Assembly (NCBI GenBank): GCA_018821785.1
Contig: JAHJLI010000106.1
Coordinates: forward strand, 1 to 64,000
Direction: 5' to 3'
DNA from: Pseudomonadota bacterium
Lineage (GTDB): Bacteria; Desulfobacterota; Desulfobulbia; Desulfobulbales; Desulfocapsaceae
DNA: 64,000 nucleotides
The stretch's first letter is position 1. Each line of letters begins with the position of its first letter. Shown piece after piece: positions 1 through 9,584 of the stretch. Made by a program: the position numbers and the translations under genes. Under the pieces are notes generated by a model that was not told where the DNA came from, searched no databases, and saw nothing but the letters and a program-made list of their open reading frames with translations.

Positions 1-2145
1 ATGGGAAAGGATTACGAACTCTATTACCTCCGGGCGAAAAAAGAGTTCGGGGTGCGCTTTGTCCGCAGTCGCCCCCATGATATCCTGAGGAACCCCGGCG
101 CGGAAACTCTCACTCTTACCTACAGTTCTGAAGAGAGCAGCAGCAACCTGAGCGAAGAATTTGACATGGTAGTGCTCTCCACCGGTTTTCGGGTAGCGGA
201 TGACGTTCGGGAACTGGCGGAAAAACTCGGACTTGAACTGAATGCAGGCAGTTTTCCAATAACCGATGCATTCAATCCGGTGGCCACCTCGGTACCGGGG
301 ATCTACGTCGCCGGTGTCATCCAGTCACCAAAGGATATTCCTGAGACCATGATCCAGGCCAGTGCCGCTGCCTGTATGGCCGGCAATGATCTGGGGGCGG
401 TTGACAAGGTCGAGCGGGAGAAAGAAATCCTGCCGCTTGAGTTGGGGGTAGTCGGAGAAGACCCCAAAGTTGGTGTCTTTATCTGTGATTGCGGTGAGAA
501 CATCGGCGGAGTCGTTGATGCCGGGGCCCTGGCAGATTTCGCCAAGACCCTTCCCCATGTTGCAGTTGCCGAGTTGAAAGGGCATGGCTGCAGCCGGGAA
601 TCGATGCAGCAGATTCAACAGGCCATCAAGGATGAAAAGCTCAACAGGGTCGTAATCGGTGGCTGTTCACCGCGGACCCATGAAGCCAAATTCCAGGAGG
701 TCATTCGTAAGGCTGGTCTGAATAAATATCTTCTTGAGATCGCCAATATTCGTGACCAGGCCACCTGGGTACATGCCAACAGCCCGCAAAGGGCGACAGA
801 GAAGGCCAAGGACCTCATCAGGATGGCGGTCGGCAGTGTTGTGTGTTCACAGCCGCTGGTTGATCACAGTCTGCCGATGAACAAAGACGTCCTGGTCGTC
901 GGCGGCGGCATCACCGGAATGACCACGGCATTGCAGCTTGCCGACCAGGGTCTGAAGGTTTATCTCGCCGAGAAATCTATGAAACTTGGTGGGACGGCGG
1001 CAAAAATCAGGAAAACCCTCGAGAAAGGCGACGTCCAGGCTTTTGTCAAGGATCTGGTTTCCCGGACCGAAGCGCACGACAATATCCAGGTCATCACCCG
1101 TGCCCTGATCGTCGATCACAGCGGTATGCCAGGGATGTTCAAGACCGGCATGCAGACTGGCAAGCAGATGTTCTACCGGCAGATTGAACACGGCGTCACC
1201 ATTCTTGCAACCGGTGCCCTGTCGAACAGGCCGGCCCAGTATCTACTGGGTGAGTGTGCCGCTGTTTCAACCCAGCTTGACCTGCAGAATACCATTGAAG
1301 AGCAACCCGAGGCAGTCAAGGCCTGGGACAATGTGGTGATGATCCAGTGTGTTGGTTCACGAACCGCTGAAAATCCTAACTGTTCAAGGATCTGCTGTCA
1401 AAGTGCCATCAAAAATGCCCTGCGGATACGCGAGCTGAACCCTGATGCCCGCATCTTTGTTCTGTATCGTGATATGCGGACGTATGGCTTCCAGGAAGAG
1501 TATTATCAAAAGGCCCGCGAGCTCGGGGTAATTTTCACCCGCTACAGCCTTGACAATCCTCCGCAGGTTGAAACGGCTGGGAGCATGGTCGACGTCACCT
1601 TTACTGATCTGATTCTCGGTCGAACGCTCACGGTCAGTGCCGATCACCTTTGTCTCAGCACCGGCCTTGTGGCCGACGAGGACTCCAACAACGAGCTGGC
1701 TATGATCTTCAAGCTGCCGCGAACGACTGACGGCTATTTCCTCGAAGATCATGTCAAGCTGCGCCCTGTCGACCTGCAGGTGCCTGGATTTTTTGTTGCC
1801 GGCACAGCCCATTCCCCGAAACTCATCGGTGAGAGTGTGGCCCAGGCCCTGGCTGTTGCCTCCCGGGCCAGGACAATGCTTGCCAAAGATTCGATTAATC
1901 TCGGCGCAAGAGCTGCAAGAGTTGACCGTAACAGCTGTGCAGCCTGTCTCATTTGTGTGCGATCCTGCCCCTTCGGTATCCCCTTTATTAACGCCGACGG
2001 CTACTCGGAAATTGATCCGGCCAAGTGCCATGGTTGCGGGATGTGTGCCTCGGCCTGCCCGGCCAAGGCGATTCAGCTCATGCAGTTTGAAGACGATAAA
2101 ATACTTGCCAAGCTGGAAGAACTTTTTGAAAGGAATATTGCATAA
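1..2145 (+). CDS. hdrA: HdrA-like heterodisulfide reductase subunit A, tandem-module, 5' truncated by window edge
   Basis: C-terminal part of one HdrA module (DMVVLSTGF...PGIYVAGVIQSPKDIPETMIQA), then a second module (VGVFICDCGENIGG, VVGGGITGMTTALQLAD) and a C-terminal 2x[4Fe-4S] domain (CAACLICVRSCP, CHGCGMCASACP). Confidence 0.9.
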   Translation: MGKDYELYYLRAKKEFGVRFVRSRPHDILRNPGAETLTLTYSSEESSSNLSEEFDMVVLSTGFRVADDVRELAEKLGLELNAGSFPITDAFNPVATSVPGIYVAGVIQSPKDIPETMIQASAAACMAGNDLGAVDKVEREKEILPLELGVVGEDPKVGVFICDCGENIGGVVDAGALADFAKTLPHVAVAELKGHGCSRESMQQIQQAIKDEKLNRVVIGGCSPRTHEAKFQEVIRKAGLNKYLLEIANIRDQATWVHANSPQRATEKAKDLIRMAVGSVVCSQPLVDHSLPMNKDVLVVGGGITGMTTALQLADQGLKVYLAEKSMKLGGTAAKIRKTLEKGDVQAFVKDLVSRTEAHDNIQVITRALIVDHSGMPGMFKTGMQTGKQMFYRQIEHGVTILATGALSNRPAQYLLGECAAVSTQLDLQNTIEEQPEAVKAWDNVVMIQCVGSRTAENPNCSRICCQSAIKNALRIRELNPDARIFVLYRDMRTYGFQEEYYQKARELGVIFTRYSLDNPPQVETAGSMVDVTFTDLILGRTLTVSADHLCLSTGLVADEDSNNELAMIFKLPRTTDGYFLEDHVKLRPVDLQVPGFFVAGTAHSPKLIGESVAQALAVASRARTMLAKDSINLGARAARVDRNSCAACLICVRSCPFGIPFINADGYSEIDPAKCHGCGMCASACPAKAIQLMQFEDDKILAKLEELFERNIA

Positions 2146-2600
2146 TGGAAAATTTTGAACCGGTGATAGTGGCTTTTTGCTGTCATTACTGTGCATATAC
2201 GGCTGCCGATATGGCGGGAAGTCAGAGGCTTGCCTATCCCGCAAACGTCAAGATTATTCGAGTCCCCTGTTCCAGCAAGGTCGATGCCCTGCACCTTGTA
2301 AAGGCCTTTGAAAAGGGGGCAGATGGTGTCTATGTGGCGGGCTGTCTGGAAGGTGACTGCCATTTCAAGAACGGCAATGCTCGAGCCGCTCGCCTGGTAG
2401 AAAATGTGCAGAAGTACTTGGACGAGATCGGCATAGAACGAGAACGACTCGAGATGGTCATGATGTCTGCCGGAATGGGCTATCGCTTTGCCCAGGCTGC
2501 TACAGAAATGACTGAAAAGATTCGGAAGCTAGGCCCCAGTCCGATTCATGTTGCCTTGGTCGGTAAGGAAAACACTTCGCAGCTTACCGGTATAATTTGA
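2145..2600 (+). CDS. mvhD: MvhD/FrhD-type hydrogenase delta subunit (hydrogenase iron-sulfur subunit)
   Basis: CCHYCAYTAADMAG...GADGVYVAGCLEGDCHFKNGN; abuts hdrA. Confidence 0.9.
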   Translation: MENFEPVIVAFCCHYCAYTAADMAGSQRLAYPANVKIIRVPCSSKVDALHLVKAFEKGADGVYVAGCLEGDCHFKNGNARAARLVENVQKYLDEIGIERERLEMVMMSAGMGYRFAQAATEMTEKIRKLGPSPIHVALVGKENTSQLTGII

Positions 2601-2617
2601 GAGGAGAGTGAAAGATA

Positions 2618-3286
2618 ATGATCACTGCAGAACGAAAACCTTTAGAAGAGCTCATTGAGTATCTCAAACCCTTTAAACGAGTACTCCTGGTCGGTTGCAA
2701 CGAATGTGTGACGGTGTGCGCTGCCGGAGGCCGGAAAGAAGTCGGTCTTCTCGCCTCGGGTTTGCACATGGCAATGTTGAAGAGCGGCACAAATGTCGAA
2801 ATCCGTGAACATACTCTGGAGCGCCAGTGTGATCCGGAATACGTAAATGAACTTGTGTCGATGATCGATGGTGTCGATGCGGTCATGTCCATGGCCTGCG
2901 GTTGTGGCGTCCAGGAAATTGCCCGTCGCTTCAAGGACAAGCCAGTCTTCCCTGCGGTCAACACCAAATTCATGGGGGCTTCAGAGAGGCAGGGGGTTTG
3001 GAGCGAGAGATGTCAGGGCTGCGGCGACTGTCTCCTCGGACAGACCGGGGGCGTTTGTCCCATTGCCCGATGTGCCAAACAGCTGATGAATGGTCCCTGC
3101 GGCGGTTCAACTGGCGGGCATTGTGAGATCGGTGACGACGTAGACTGTGCCTGGGCACTGATCTGGGAAAGGTTAAAAGCACTTGGCCAGGAAGAGCGGT
3201 TTGTTGAAATCACCCCGGCAAAAGACTGGAGACCGGGCGGAGGCGCTGGCCCAAGAAAGATCATCAGAGAGGATTTGGCAGAATGA
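2618..3286 (+). CDS. metV: Methylenetetrahydrofolate reductase C-terminal/zinc-binding domain protein (MetV-like)
   Basis: Cys-rich C-terminus CQGCGDCLLGQTGGVCPIARCAKQLMNGPCGGS; overlaps the metF start (ATGA). Confidence 0.85.
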   Translation: MITAERKPLEELIEYLKPFKRVLLVGCNECVTVCAAGGRKEVGLLASGLHMAMLKSGTNVEIREHTLERQCDPEYVNELVSMIDGVDAVMSMACGCGVQEIARRFKDKPVFPAVNTKFMGASERQGVWSERCQGCGDCLLGQTGGVCPIARCAKQLMNGPCGGSTGGHCEIGDDVDCAWALIWERLKALGQEERFVEITPAKDWRPGGGAGPRKIIREDLAE

Positions 3287-4206
3287 GAACTGAAAGCAGA
3301 TTAGAAAAGATATTGGCAGCAGGTCACTTGGCGGTCACCTCGGAATGTGGTCCGCCGCGGGGAGCTCTGCCCGATAAGGTGCGGGAGAAGGGCAAGCATC
3401 TTGAAGGTATTGTCGACGCAGTCAATGTCACCGACAACCAGACGGCGATGGTGCGCATGTCGAGTCTTGCAGCCTCGGTCCTCTTAAAGCAGGAGGGGTT
3501 GAATCCGCTCTTCCAGATGGTCACCCGTGACCGTAACCGTCTTGCTATGCAGGCCGATATCATCGGCGCCTACTCGCTGGGCATCGATACGATGCTCTGC
3601 CTTTCAGGTGATCATACCAAGTTCGGCGACCATCCGATGGCGATGAATGTCCACGACATTGATTCCATCCAGCTTATACAGATGGTCAAGGGGATGCGCG
3701 ACGAAGGAAAATTCCAAGGGGGAGCCGAGCTAAAAAATCCACCGCGGATGTTTATCGGCGCAGCCGCCAATCCCTTCGCCGACCCTTTTGAACTGAGGGT
3801 TTTGCGCCTGGCTAAAAAAATTGCCGCCGGGGCTGATTTTATCCAGACTCAATGCATTTTTAATGTAGATAAATTCGAGAAATGGATGGAGCAGGTTTGT
3901 GCCCGAGGTCTGCATAAGAAGTGTTATATTCTGGCAGGTGTGACCCCGATCAAATCGCTTGGGGCTGCCCGCTATATGAAGACCAAGGTGCCGGGCATGG
4001 ATGTGCCGCAGGAGATTGTGGATCGGATGGCCTCAGTTCCCAAGGAAAAACAAGCGGAAGAGGGAGTCACCATCTGTGTCGAAACTATTGAACGACTGAA
4101 AAAGGTTGAGGGTGTTGCCGGTTTCCATATCATGGCCATCGATTGGGAAGAAAAGGTCAAGGAAATCGTCGAACGGGCAGGGCTCTTGCCCAGACCTCAG
4201 GTATAA
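3283..4206 (+). CDS. metF: Methylenetetrahydrofolate reductase
   Basis: MetF family signature regions (VTSECGPPRGA, NVTDNQ, LCLSGDHTKFGDHP, GADFIQTQCIFNVDKFEKWM). Confidence 0.92.
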   Translation: MRTESRLEKILAAGHLAVTSECGPPRGALPDKVREKGKHLEGIVDAVNVTDNQTAMVRMSSLAASVLLKQEGLNPLFQMVTRDRNRLAMQADIIGAYSLGIDTMLCLSGDHTKFGDHPMAMNVHDIDSIQLIQMVKGMRDEGKFQGGAELKNPPRMFIGAAANPFADPFELRVLRLAKKIAAGADFIQTQCIFNVDKFEKWMEQVCARGLHKKCYILAGVTPIKSLGAARYMKTKVPGMDVPQEIVDRMASVPKEKQAEEGVTICVETIERLKKVEGVAGFHIMAIDWEEKVKEIVERAGLLPRPQV

Positions 4207-4255
4207 AAAAACTGGAAGAACAAAATAATTAATAATATCCGAGGAGGATTATGAC

Positions 4256-4639
4256 ATGAGTGACAAAAAACTCATCCTGGTAGTAGATGACGATACGGAT
4301 CTGGTGGAAATGGTCGCCATGAAACTTGAGAGTAAAAATTTCCGGGTTGCCAAGGCCTATGATGGGGTTGAGGCCATGGCGAAAATCAAGGAAGAGCGGC
4401 CTGCTCTGATTATCCTTGATGTGATGATGCCGAGGAAAGATGGCTACACTTTGTGTGATGAACTGAAAAATTCAGACGAATACAAAGGTATTGTTGTTAT
4501 CCTGCTGACTGCTGTCACCGAGGCGATCTCCTCGACTAACTACACCCATATCGGCGGCAAGACTACTCTGGCCGATGATTTTATCCCAAAACCCATCGAT
4601 ATGGACAAACTGATGGAGATTGTCGAAGATAGTTTGTAA
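4256..4639 (+). CDS. Single-domain response regulator (receiver only)
   Basis: LILVVDDDTDLVEMV...LIILDVMMPRKDGYTL...FIPKPID; SD GGAGG upstream. Confidence 0.92.
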   Translation: MSDKKLILVVDDDTDLVEMVAMKLESKNFRVAKAYDGVEAMAKIKEERPALIILDVMMPRKDGYTLCDELKNSDEYKGIVVILLTAVTEAISSTNYTHIGGKTTLADDFIPKPIDMDKLMEIVEDSL

Positions 4640-4654
4640 AGACAATCCTGCCTA

Positions 4655-4690
4655 AGATCCTCCGGATCTTTCCGGAGGATCTCACCTTTT
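4655..4690 (+). terminator. Intrinsic-terminator-like hairpin after the receiver gene
   Basis: Perfect 11-bp stem AGATCCTCCGG-atcttt-CCGGAGGATCT (4655-4682) followed by caccttttg. Confidence 0.7.
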
Positions 4691-4735
4691 GTATGCCGGC
4701 CACGAGTGGACGATTATTTTTCAGGAACTGCCGCA

Positions 4736-5284
4736 ATGAAGATCAGTATAGGTGGAATAAAGTTCAGTGAGGAACTTGTCCATGTTACCCATAGGGCCCT
4801 TTCCACCAATGACAGATCCTATGTTGATCTTATAAAGCGTATTGCCGAGAAACGCATCAATATGCCATTTGTCTGCAGCGGTGGTCTTGGCGCTGCCATG
4901 CACAACACATTTTGCGTTGCCGCCGATGACTTCCTGATAGTTGCTAGGCTTTTCGACACTCCTCCAATTCTCTGTGAGCGGGCAGGTCAGCAGCTATCCT
5001 CCCGCCTGTCTCTTGTCGATCAACTGCAGATTATTCATGGGGTCGGCACCTTGACCCTTTTTCCGCACCGCCGGAGCCTGACCATGTTGGGTCAAATTAT
5101 TGATATATTAGGGCAATATGGAATAATCATCCATAGTCTTTGTACCTCAATATCGGCCATTGCCATTAATGTCGATTACCAACTTCTCGATCAGGCGGTC
5201 GAAGCACTTGAGAAAATTGTCGAACTGCCGGAAAATCATGCCCCGTTCCGTCCGGAGTTCTCCGTCAGACAGATCTCCCCCTGA
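4736..5284 (+). CDS. ACT-domain-like protein (aspartokinase regulatory-domain-like), no catalytic domain
   Basis: ACT-like beta-alpha-beta pattern (LTLFPHRRSLTMLGQIIDILGQYGIIIHSLCTSISAIAINVDYQLLDQAVEALEKIV); the track also allows a GTG start at 4706. Confidence 0.6.
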   Translation: MKISIGGIKFSEELVHVTHRALSTNDRSYVDLIKRIAEKRINMPFVCSGGLGAAMHNTFCVAADDFLIVARLFDTPPILCERAGQQLSSRLSLVDQLQIIHGVGTLTLFPHRRSLTMLGQIIDILGQYGIIIHSLCTSISAIAINVDYQLLDQAVEALEKIVELPENHAPFRPEFSVRQISP

Positions 5285-5310
5285 TCTACCGAGATTTACT
5301 GGGATAACCA

Positions 5311-5808
5311 ATGGAAACAATAGCAGTCTACTGGGAACCGAAAATCCGTATCTATGGTCTGACCTCAGAGACCGGCCTGTCTTTGTATACCGTATGCTTC
5401 CCCATTGAAAGACTTTCATATTGGGGTGGTGTGGTTAGAAGTCTTGGGGAAAACGGCAGCGAGTTTCAATTAGTTAACCTGCAGCGGACATCGGTTGAAA
5501 CATTGCAGCTCTGCCTTTTGCCGGCGTGCGGTGACGGGTCTACCGATGTTCACCGGTTGCTGGATAAAGGTTTGGAAAACGAAGATACCTCTTTTTTGCA
5601 GGTGGTCACGCCGGTTGAATTGATATACCTGCATGGGCCGCATTTCCAGGATCGTTACGGTATTGCTGAGGCGGCTTTTTCGCCCCTGTATAAAGCCGAT
5701 ATTCCCATTCTTTCGGCTGGCTGCGCGGGAACCAGTGTCTATATCGTCGTCCATAAAAACAGGGTTCTTGAGGCGGTGCACTGTCTTTCCGAGACATTTG
5801 TTCTCTGA
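5311..5808 (+). CDS. Second ACT-domain-like regulatory protein
   Basis: LIYLHGPHFQDRYGIAEAAFSPLYKADIPILSAGCAGTSVYIVVHKNRVLEAVHCLSE resembles an aspartokinase-type ACT. Confidence 0.55.
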   Translation: METIAVYWEPKIRIYGLTSETGLSLYTVCFPIERLSYWGGVVRSLGENGSEFQLVNLQRTSVETLQLCLLPACGDGSTDVHRLLDKGLENEDTSFLQVVTPVELIYLHGPHFQDRYGIAEAAFSPLYKADIPILSAGCAGTSVYIVVHKNRVLEAVHCLSETFVL

Positions 5809-5901
5809 TCGTGTACCCTGCCGAACGCGGCCGCAGAACGATGAAGGTCAGGTCGACGACAATTACGCAATATTAATGCGTTAATCCGTATTTATCTGTT
5901 C

Positions 5902-7470
5902 ATGGTGGGTCGATGTGCATTATGCAACTCTCGGGAAACGAAAATGACAGACATTGAAAAGGGGAGCGATTGGCGCCTGCGGGTGTTCGATTCGATGTCT
6001 TTTCCGACAGTGATCTTTAAACCGGATAAGACGATTGTCGCCGTCAATAAAAGGTATCTGGAAAAGCTCGGGGTAGAAGAGTCTCTGATTCTTGGAAGAT
6101 CATGTCAGGTGGTTAACCTTGAATATTATCCGGAGCAAAAGTTCCCCTGTAACAGTAACGGTGAATGTCCACTTACCAAAACGGTGAAATGTCGCACCGG
6201 TCAGACTGTGCTCCTCAAACACACTGATCAGCATGGCCACCTCGGGTGGGAAGAGCGGGTCTTTTCCCCTATTCTCGGAGTCACAGGCGAAGTTGATTAT
6301 GTTATTGAAAGTATTCGAGATGTCAGCCGGGTTAAAAATCTTGAAAAGATGTACAGCGGCATCAGGGAACTCATTGATCGGGTGGTTCAGAGTTCGGTGA
6401 GCGGCATTATCGCCGCCGACCGGCGGGGCCGCATAATTATGATGAATAAGGCCGCCGAAGTGCTTTTCGGGCACTCCGCCTATTATACCGACAATGTAAA
6501 TATCGAAAACTTTTATCCGCCGGGTGTTGCCAGGGATATCATGGTGAAGTTGCGGGATGAACAGATAGGAGGACGGGGCAAGCTGCCAATCACCAGGGTC
6601 AATATCCGACACAAAGACGGAACGGATATTCCCGTGGAAATGACTGGGGTTATTATCTACGAGGACGGCATGGAGACGGCGACGGCCGGTATCTTTAATG
6701 ATCTGAGGGACAGGCTGGATGTTGAGCGCCAGCTGAAGGATGCCCATGCTCAGCTCATCCAATCGGAAAAACTCGCCTCCCTTGGCCGACTTGCCGCCGG
6801 TGTCGCCCACGAAATCAACAATCCGCTGACGAGTATCCTGTTGTACGCCAGTCTGATGCGGGAGAAACTGGAAAAAGATCACCCGCTGGAAAAAAATCTC
6901 ACGTATATCCTTGAAGATACCGAGCGCTGCAAGGAAATCGTCAAAAACCTCCTGGCCTACAGCCGGCAGACCAACCCAACGCGTAATTATTTTAAACTCA
7001 ACGACGTCATCGATGACAGTTTGCGGCTTATCCGCGACCAAAAGCTGTTTCTGCATATCAAGGTGATTGAAGATAAGTGGCCGCAACCTCTCCTCGTGAA
7101 TGCCGACAAGAACCAGCTCTGCCAGGTGCTAATCAATCTGATTATCAATGCCATTGATGCCATGGAGGGAAGGGGAGTGCTCACTTTGCATACATATGAG
7201 GACACGGTGAGAGGGAAGGCCTTTCTTGAAGTGACTGACACAGGTGGCGGCATTTCCGAGGATGATAAATCGAAGATTTTTGATCCGTTTTTTTCAACGA
7301 AGGAACTGGGCAAAGGCACGGGTCTTGGTCTCAGCATGGCATACGGGATGATGGAGGAAAATCACGGTCGTATTTTTGTGAAAGAAACCTGCACACAGGG
7401 AACAACATTTGCTTTGGAGTTGCCTGCAGTACCGTTATCCGAGTTAATTTTGTTTGATTCTATTGGTTAG
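5902..7470 (+). CDS. PAS-domain sensor histidine kinase (start may be 5944)
   Basis: PAS regions; His[26 protein letters not shown]; HATPase [12 protein letters not shown]...[20 protein letters not shown]. Confidence 0.93.
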   Translation: MVGRCALCNSRETKMTDIEKGSDWRLRVFDSMSFPTVIFKPDKTIVAVNKRYLEKLGVEESLILGRSCQVVNLEYYPEQKFPCNSNGECPLTKTVKCRTGQTVLLKHTDQHGHLGWEERVFSPILGVTGEVDYVIESIRDVSRVKNLEKMYSGIRELIDRVVQSSVSGIIAADRRGRIIMMNKAAEVLFGHSAYYTDNVNIENFYPPGVARDIMVKLRDEQIGGRGKLPITRVNIRHKDGTDIPVEMTGVIIYEDGMETATAGIFNDLRDRLDVERQLKDAHAQLIQSEKLASLGRLAAGVAHEINNPLTSILLYASLMREKLEKDHPLEKNLTYILEDTERCKEIVKNLLAYSRQTNPTRNYFKLNDVIDDSLRLIRDQKLFLHIKVIEDKWPQPLLVNADKNQLCQVLINLIINAIDAMEGRGVLTLHTYEDTVRGKAFLEVTDTGGGISEDDKSKIFDPFFSTKELGKGTGLGLSMAYGMMEENHGRIFVKETCTQGTTFALELPAVPLSELILFDSIG

Positions 7471-7482
7471 TTGGAGAGAGTG

Positions 7483-8958
7483 ATGAGCAGCAGTGTTGTT
7501 GAGGATGGAACGGAAAAACCACGGATTCTTGTCATTGACGATGAGCCACGGATACGCGAGGCGTGCCAGATGGTCCTTGAGGAAATGGGTTTCGTGGTAG
7601 CACTTGCTTTGGGGGGTGAACAGGGATTGGCTATGATAAAGGAAAGGCATTTCGACATCATTCTTGTTGATTTGATGATGCCGATCCTTTCCGGCTTTGA
7701 CGTTCTTTCCCAGGTGAGGGAAAATCATCCGGATACGGTTGTCATCGTCATTACCGGGTACGCAACTGTCGAACACTCAATTGAGGCCATGAGAAAGGGT
7801 GCATTTGACTTCATTCCAAAACCCTTTACCCCGGATCAATTGCGAGCCGTGGTCAGCAAATCAATCAAATATACCCGTGCCCTGCAGGATATCACCGATA
7901 CGAAATCCCGGTTACGAGTGATGGTCAACCGTTTGATGGACGGGGTCATGACCACAGACAGTGAAAAGAGGATTGTTCTGACCAATCCAGCCTTTTTACA
8001 CATGCTCGGCTATCATGGGGAAAACGTGGTCGGCCGTTTGGTGGATGAAGTTTTGCCGAATGAAACACTTGTTCGAATGATCGACGCGGCCCTTCTCATG
8101 CCAAGGGATACCTTCACGGAAATCGTCCAGGAACTCTGTTTCGAAGCTCGTGACGGGCAGAGTGAGAGAATTTTAAGTGCCCGTTGCGCGCCGTTTCGTG
8201 GTAGAACCGGCGTAAATCTCGGGGCCATCACAGTTCTTCATGATATTACCGCGATCAAAAAGATTGAACGTATGAAATCAGATTTTGTCTCGATGGTCTC
8301 ACACGAGATCCGCAGCCCGATGAACTCTCTGCTGATGCAGATGAAAGTGATCCTTGACGGACTGGCCGGTGAAGTAACTGACAAGCAAAGGGAAATCCTC
8401 GAACGTGCCTCTGGGAAGATTCAAAGTCTGACCGCTATGGTGAGCGAGTTGCTCGATCTGGCTCGTATTGAAGCTGGGTTGATCACCGACGAAAAAGAGA
8501 CAATAGACATGCAGGCCCTTTTAGTTGATCAGGTAGCCTTTCATCTAGCTGCTGCCCAGGCAAAAAATATCAGCCTTCAATTGGAACAGCTGCCAAACTT
8601 GCCGACTATCCAAGCGAGCCGTCAAGGCATGGAAGAGGTTTTTACCAACCTTATCACTAATGCTATCAAATATTCTCCTCGAGATGGTCGAATAACTTTA
8701 TCTGCGACCAAAGATAATGAGTATCTCACCGTAACGGTTCAAGATACTGGATTTGGTATCCCGGAGGAAGATATGGAGGAAATTTTTGCCCGCTTTTTCA
8801 GGGTGAAGGACAGCAATACTCGGACTATTCACGGGACTGGGCTTGGGCTCGCCATCGTTAAAAGTATCGTCAATGCCCACCACGGTAGTATTAAGGTGGA
8901 GAGTAAGCTGGGACAGGGAGCCGCTTTCAGCGTTTTGCTGCCGATTTCAGGCGAGTAA
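7483..8958 (+). CDS. Response regulator-PAS-histidine kinase hybrid
   Basis: N-terminal REC (ILVIDDEPRIREACQ...DIILVDLMMPILSG), PAS, HisKA FVSMVSHEIRSPMNSLLMQ, HATPase GTGLGLAIVKSIVNAHHG; ATG at 7483 with GGAGAG SD (track uses TTG 7471). Confidence 0.92.
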   Translation: MSSSVVEDGTEKPRILVIDDEPRIREACQMVLEEMGFVVALALGGEQGLAMIKERHFDIILVDLMMPILSGFDVLSQVRENHPDTVVIVITGYATVEHSIEAMRKGAFDFIPKPFTPDQLRAVVSKSIKYTRALQDITDTKSRLRVMVNRLMDGVMTTDSEKRIVLTNPAFLHMLGYHGENVVGRLVDEVLPNETLVRMIDAALLMPRDTFTEIVQELCFEARDGQSERILSARCAPFRGRTGVNLGAITVLHDITAIKKIERMKSDFVSMVSHEIRSPMNSLLMQMKVILDGLAGEVTDKQREILERASGKIQSLTAMVSELLDLARIEAGLITDEKETIDMQALLVDQVAFHLAAAQAKNISLQLEQLPNLPTIQASRQGMEEVFTNLITNAIKYSPRDGRITLSATKDNEYLTVTVQDTGFGIPEEDMEEIFARFFRVKDSNTRTIHGTGLGLAIVKSIVNAHHGSIKVESKLGQGAAFSVLLPISGE

Positions 8959-9303
8959 CCGATCTTGTTCGTTAAAAGAAACGGCCTCTTGCGTTTTCAG
9001 TTGAAAACTCGAGATAAACTCCGCCCAACCCAATGGAGGGTGTTGAATTTCCACTCCGAAGGTGTTCTGAAAAACTGTTCGAGAAGTCCATTTAGGTGTG
9101 ACACTCATCTTGAAATTCTTGCCTTGACCAAAGACAATGAGGCTGATTCTCTTTATGTCGGGGCTAATGTTTGGTGGCAGATTGTCCAAGCATAGGCCGA
9201 ATCTGGAGGCGTCGGAAATCTCGCCCCGAAAATATCCGACACCATCAGAGGCGTAGTAATCGAGATTGTTCATCACCATGCGGGGATGTCTTCTTTTTTC
9301 CAT
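8947..9303 (-). CDS. PilZ domain protein
   Basis: MEKRRHPRMVMNNLDYYASDG...ISDASRFGLCL; start set at MEKRRHPR; convergent 12-bp overlap with the upstream kinase gene. Confidence 0.7.
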   Translation of the reverse strand: MEKRRHPRMVMNNLDYYASDGVGYFRGEISDASRFGLCLDNLPPNISPDIKRISLIVFGQGKNFKMSVTPKWTSRTVFQNTFGVEIQHPPLGWAEFISSFQLKTQEAVSFNEQDRLLA

Positions 9304-9584
9304 TTTCGATCCTCCTTTGGTTGGGTGGTCCGTTCGTTGGGCCATTTTTTGTTCTGTTGGTAAATTGGTCTAGGAACGGGGCAGAGAGTAGTCTTTGGCA
9401 AGCCCGTATCAGGCCAAGCCCACCTTTTTTCCAATAGCCTTCGATTGCAAGGTTATCTTTTAGGGATTTACGTCTTCTCATGAGTATCACTTTTGGAAGA
9501 GTATAGAACTATAGATCTTACAAATTTCTTACAATAGAACTATCAAGCAGGTGTTGCGCTAAAGATCCAAAGTATTTCCCCGTT

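Noticed and set aside
1384-2244. 286-aa minus-strand ORF opposite hdrA
   Set aside because: Antisense shadow ORF with no recognisable domain; the plus strand encodes clear HdrA Fe-S motifs.
6100-7086. 328-aa minus-strand ORF opposite the PAS kinase
   Set aside because: Shadow ORF in a GC-rich coding region; the sense frame has full kinase motifs.
8947-8958. Convergent 12-bp overlap of the kinase and PilZ genes as possible regulation
   Set aside because: Short convergent overlaps are common in compact genomes; no further signal.
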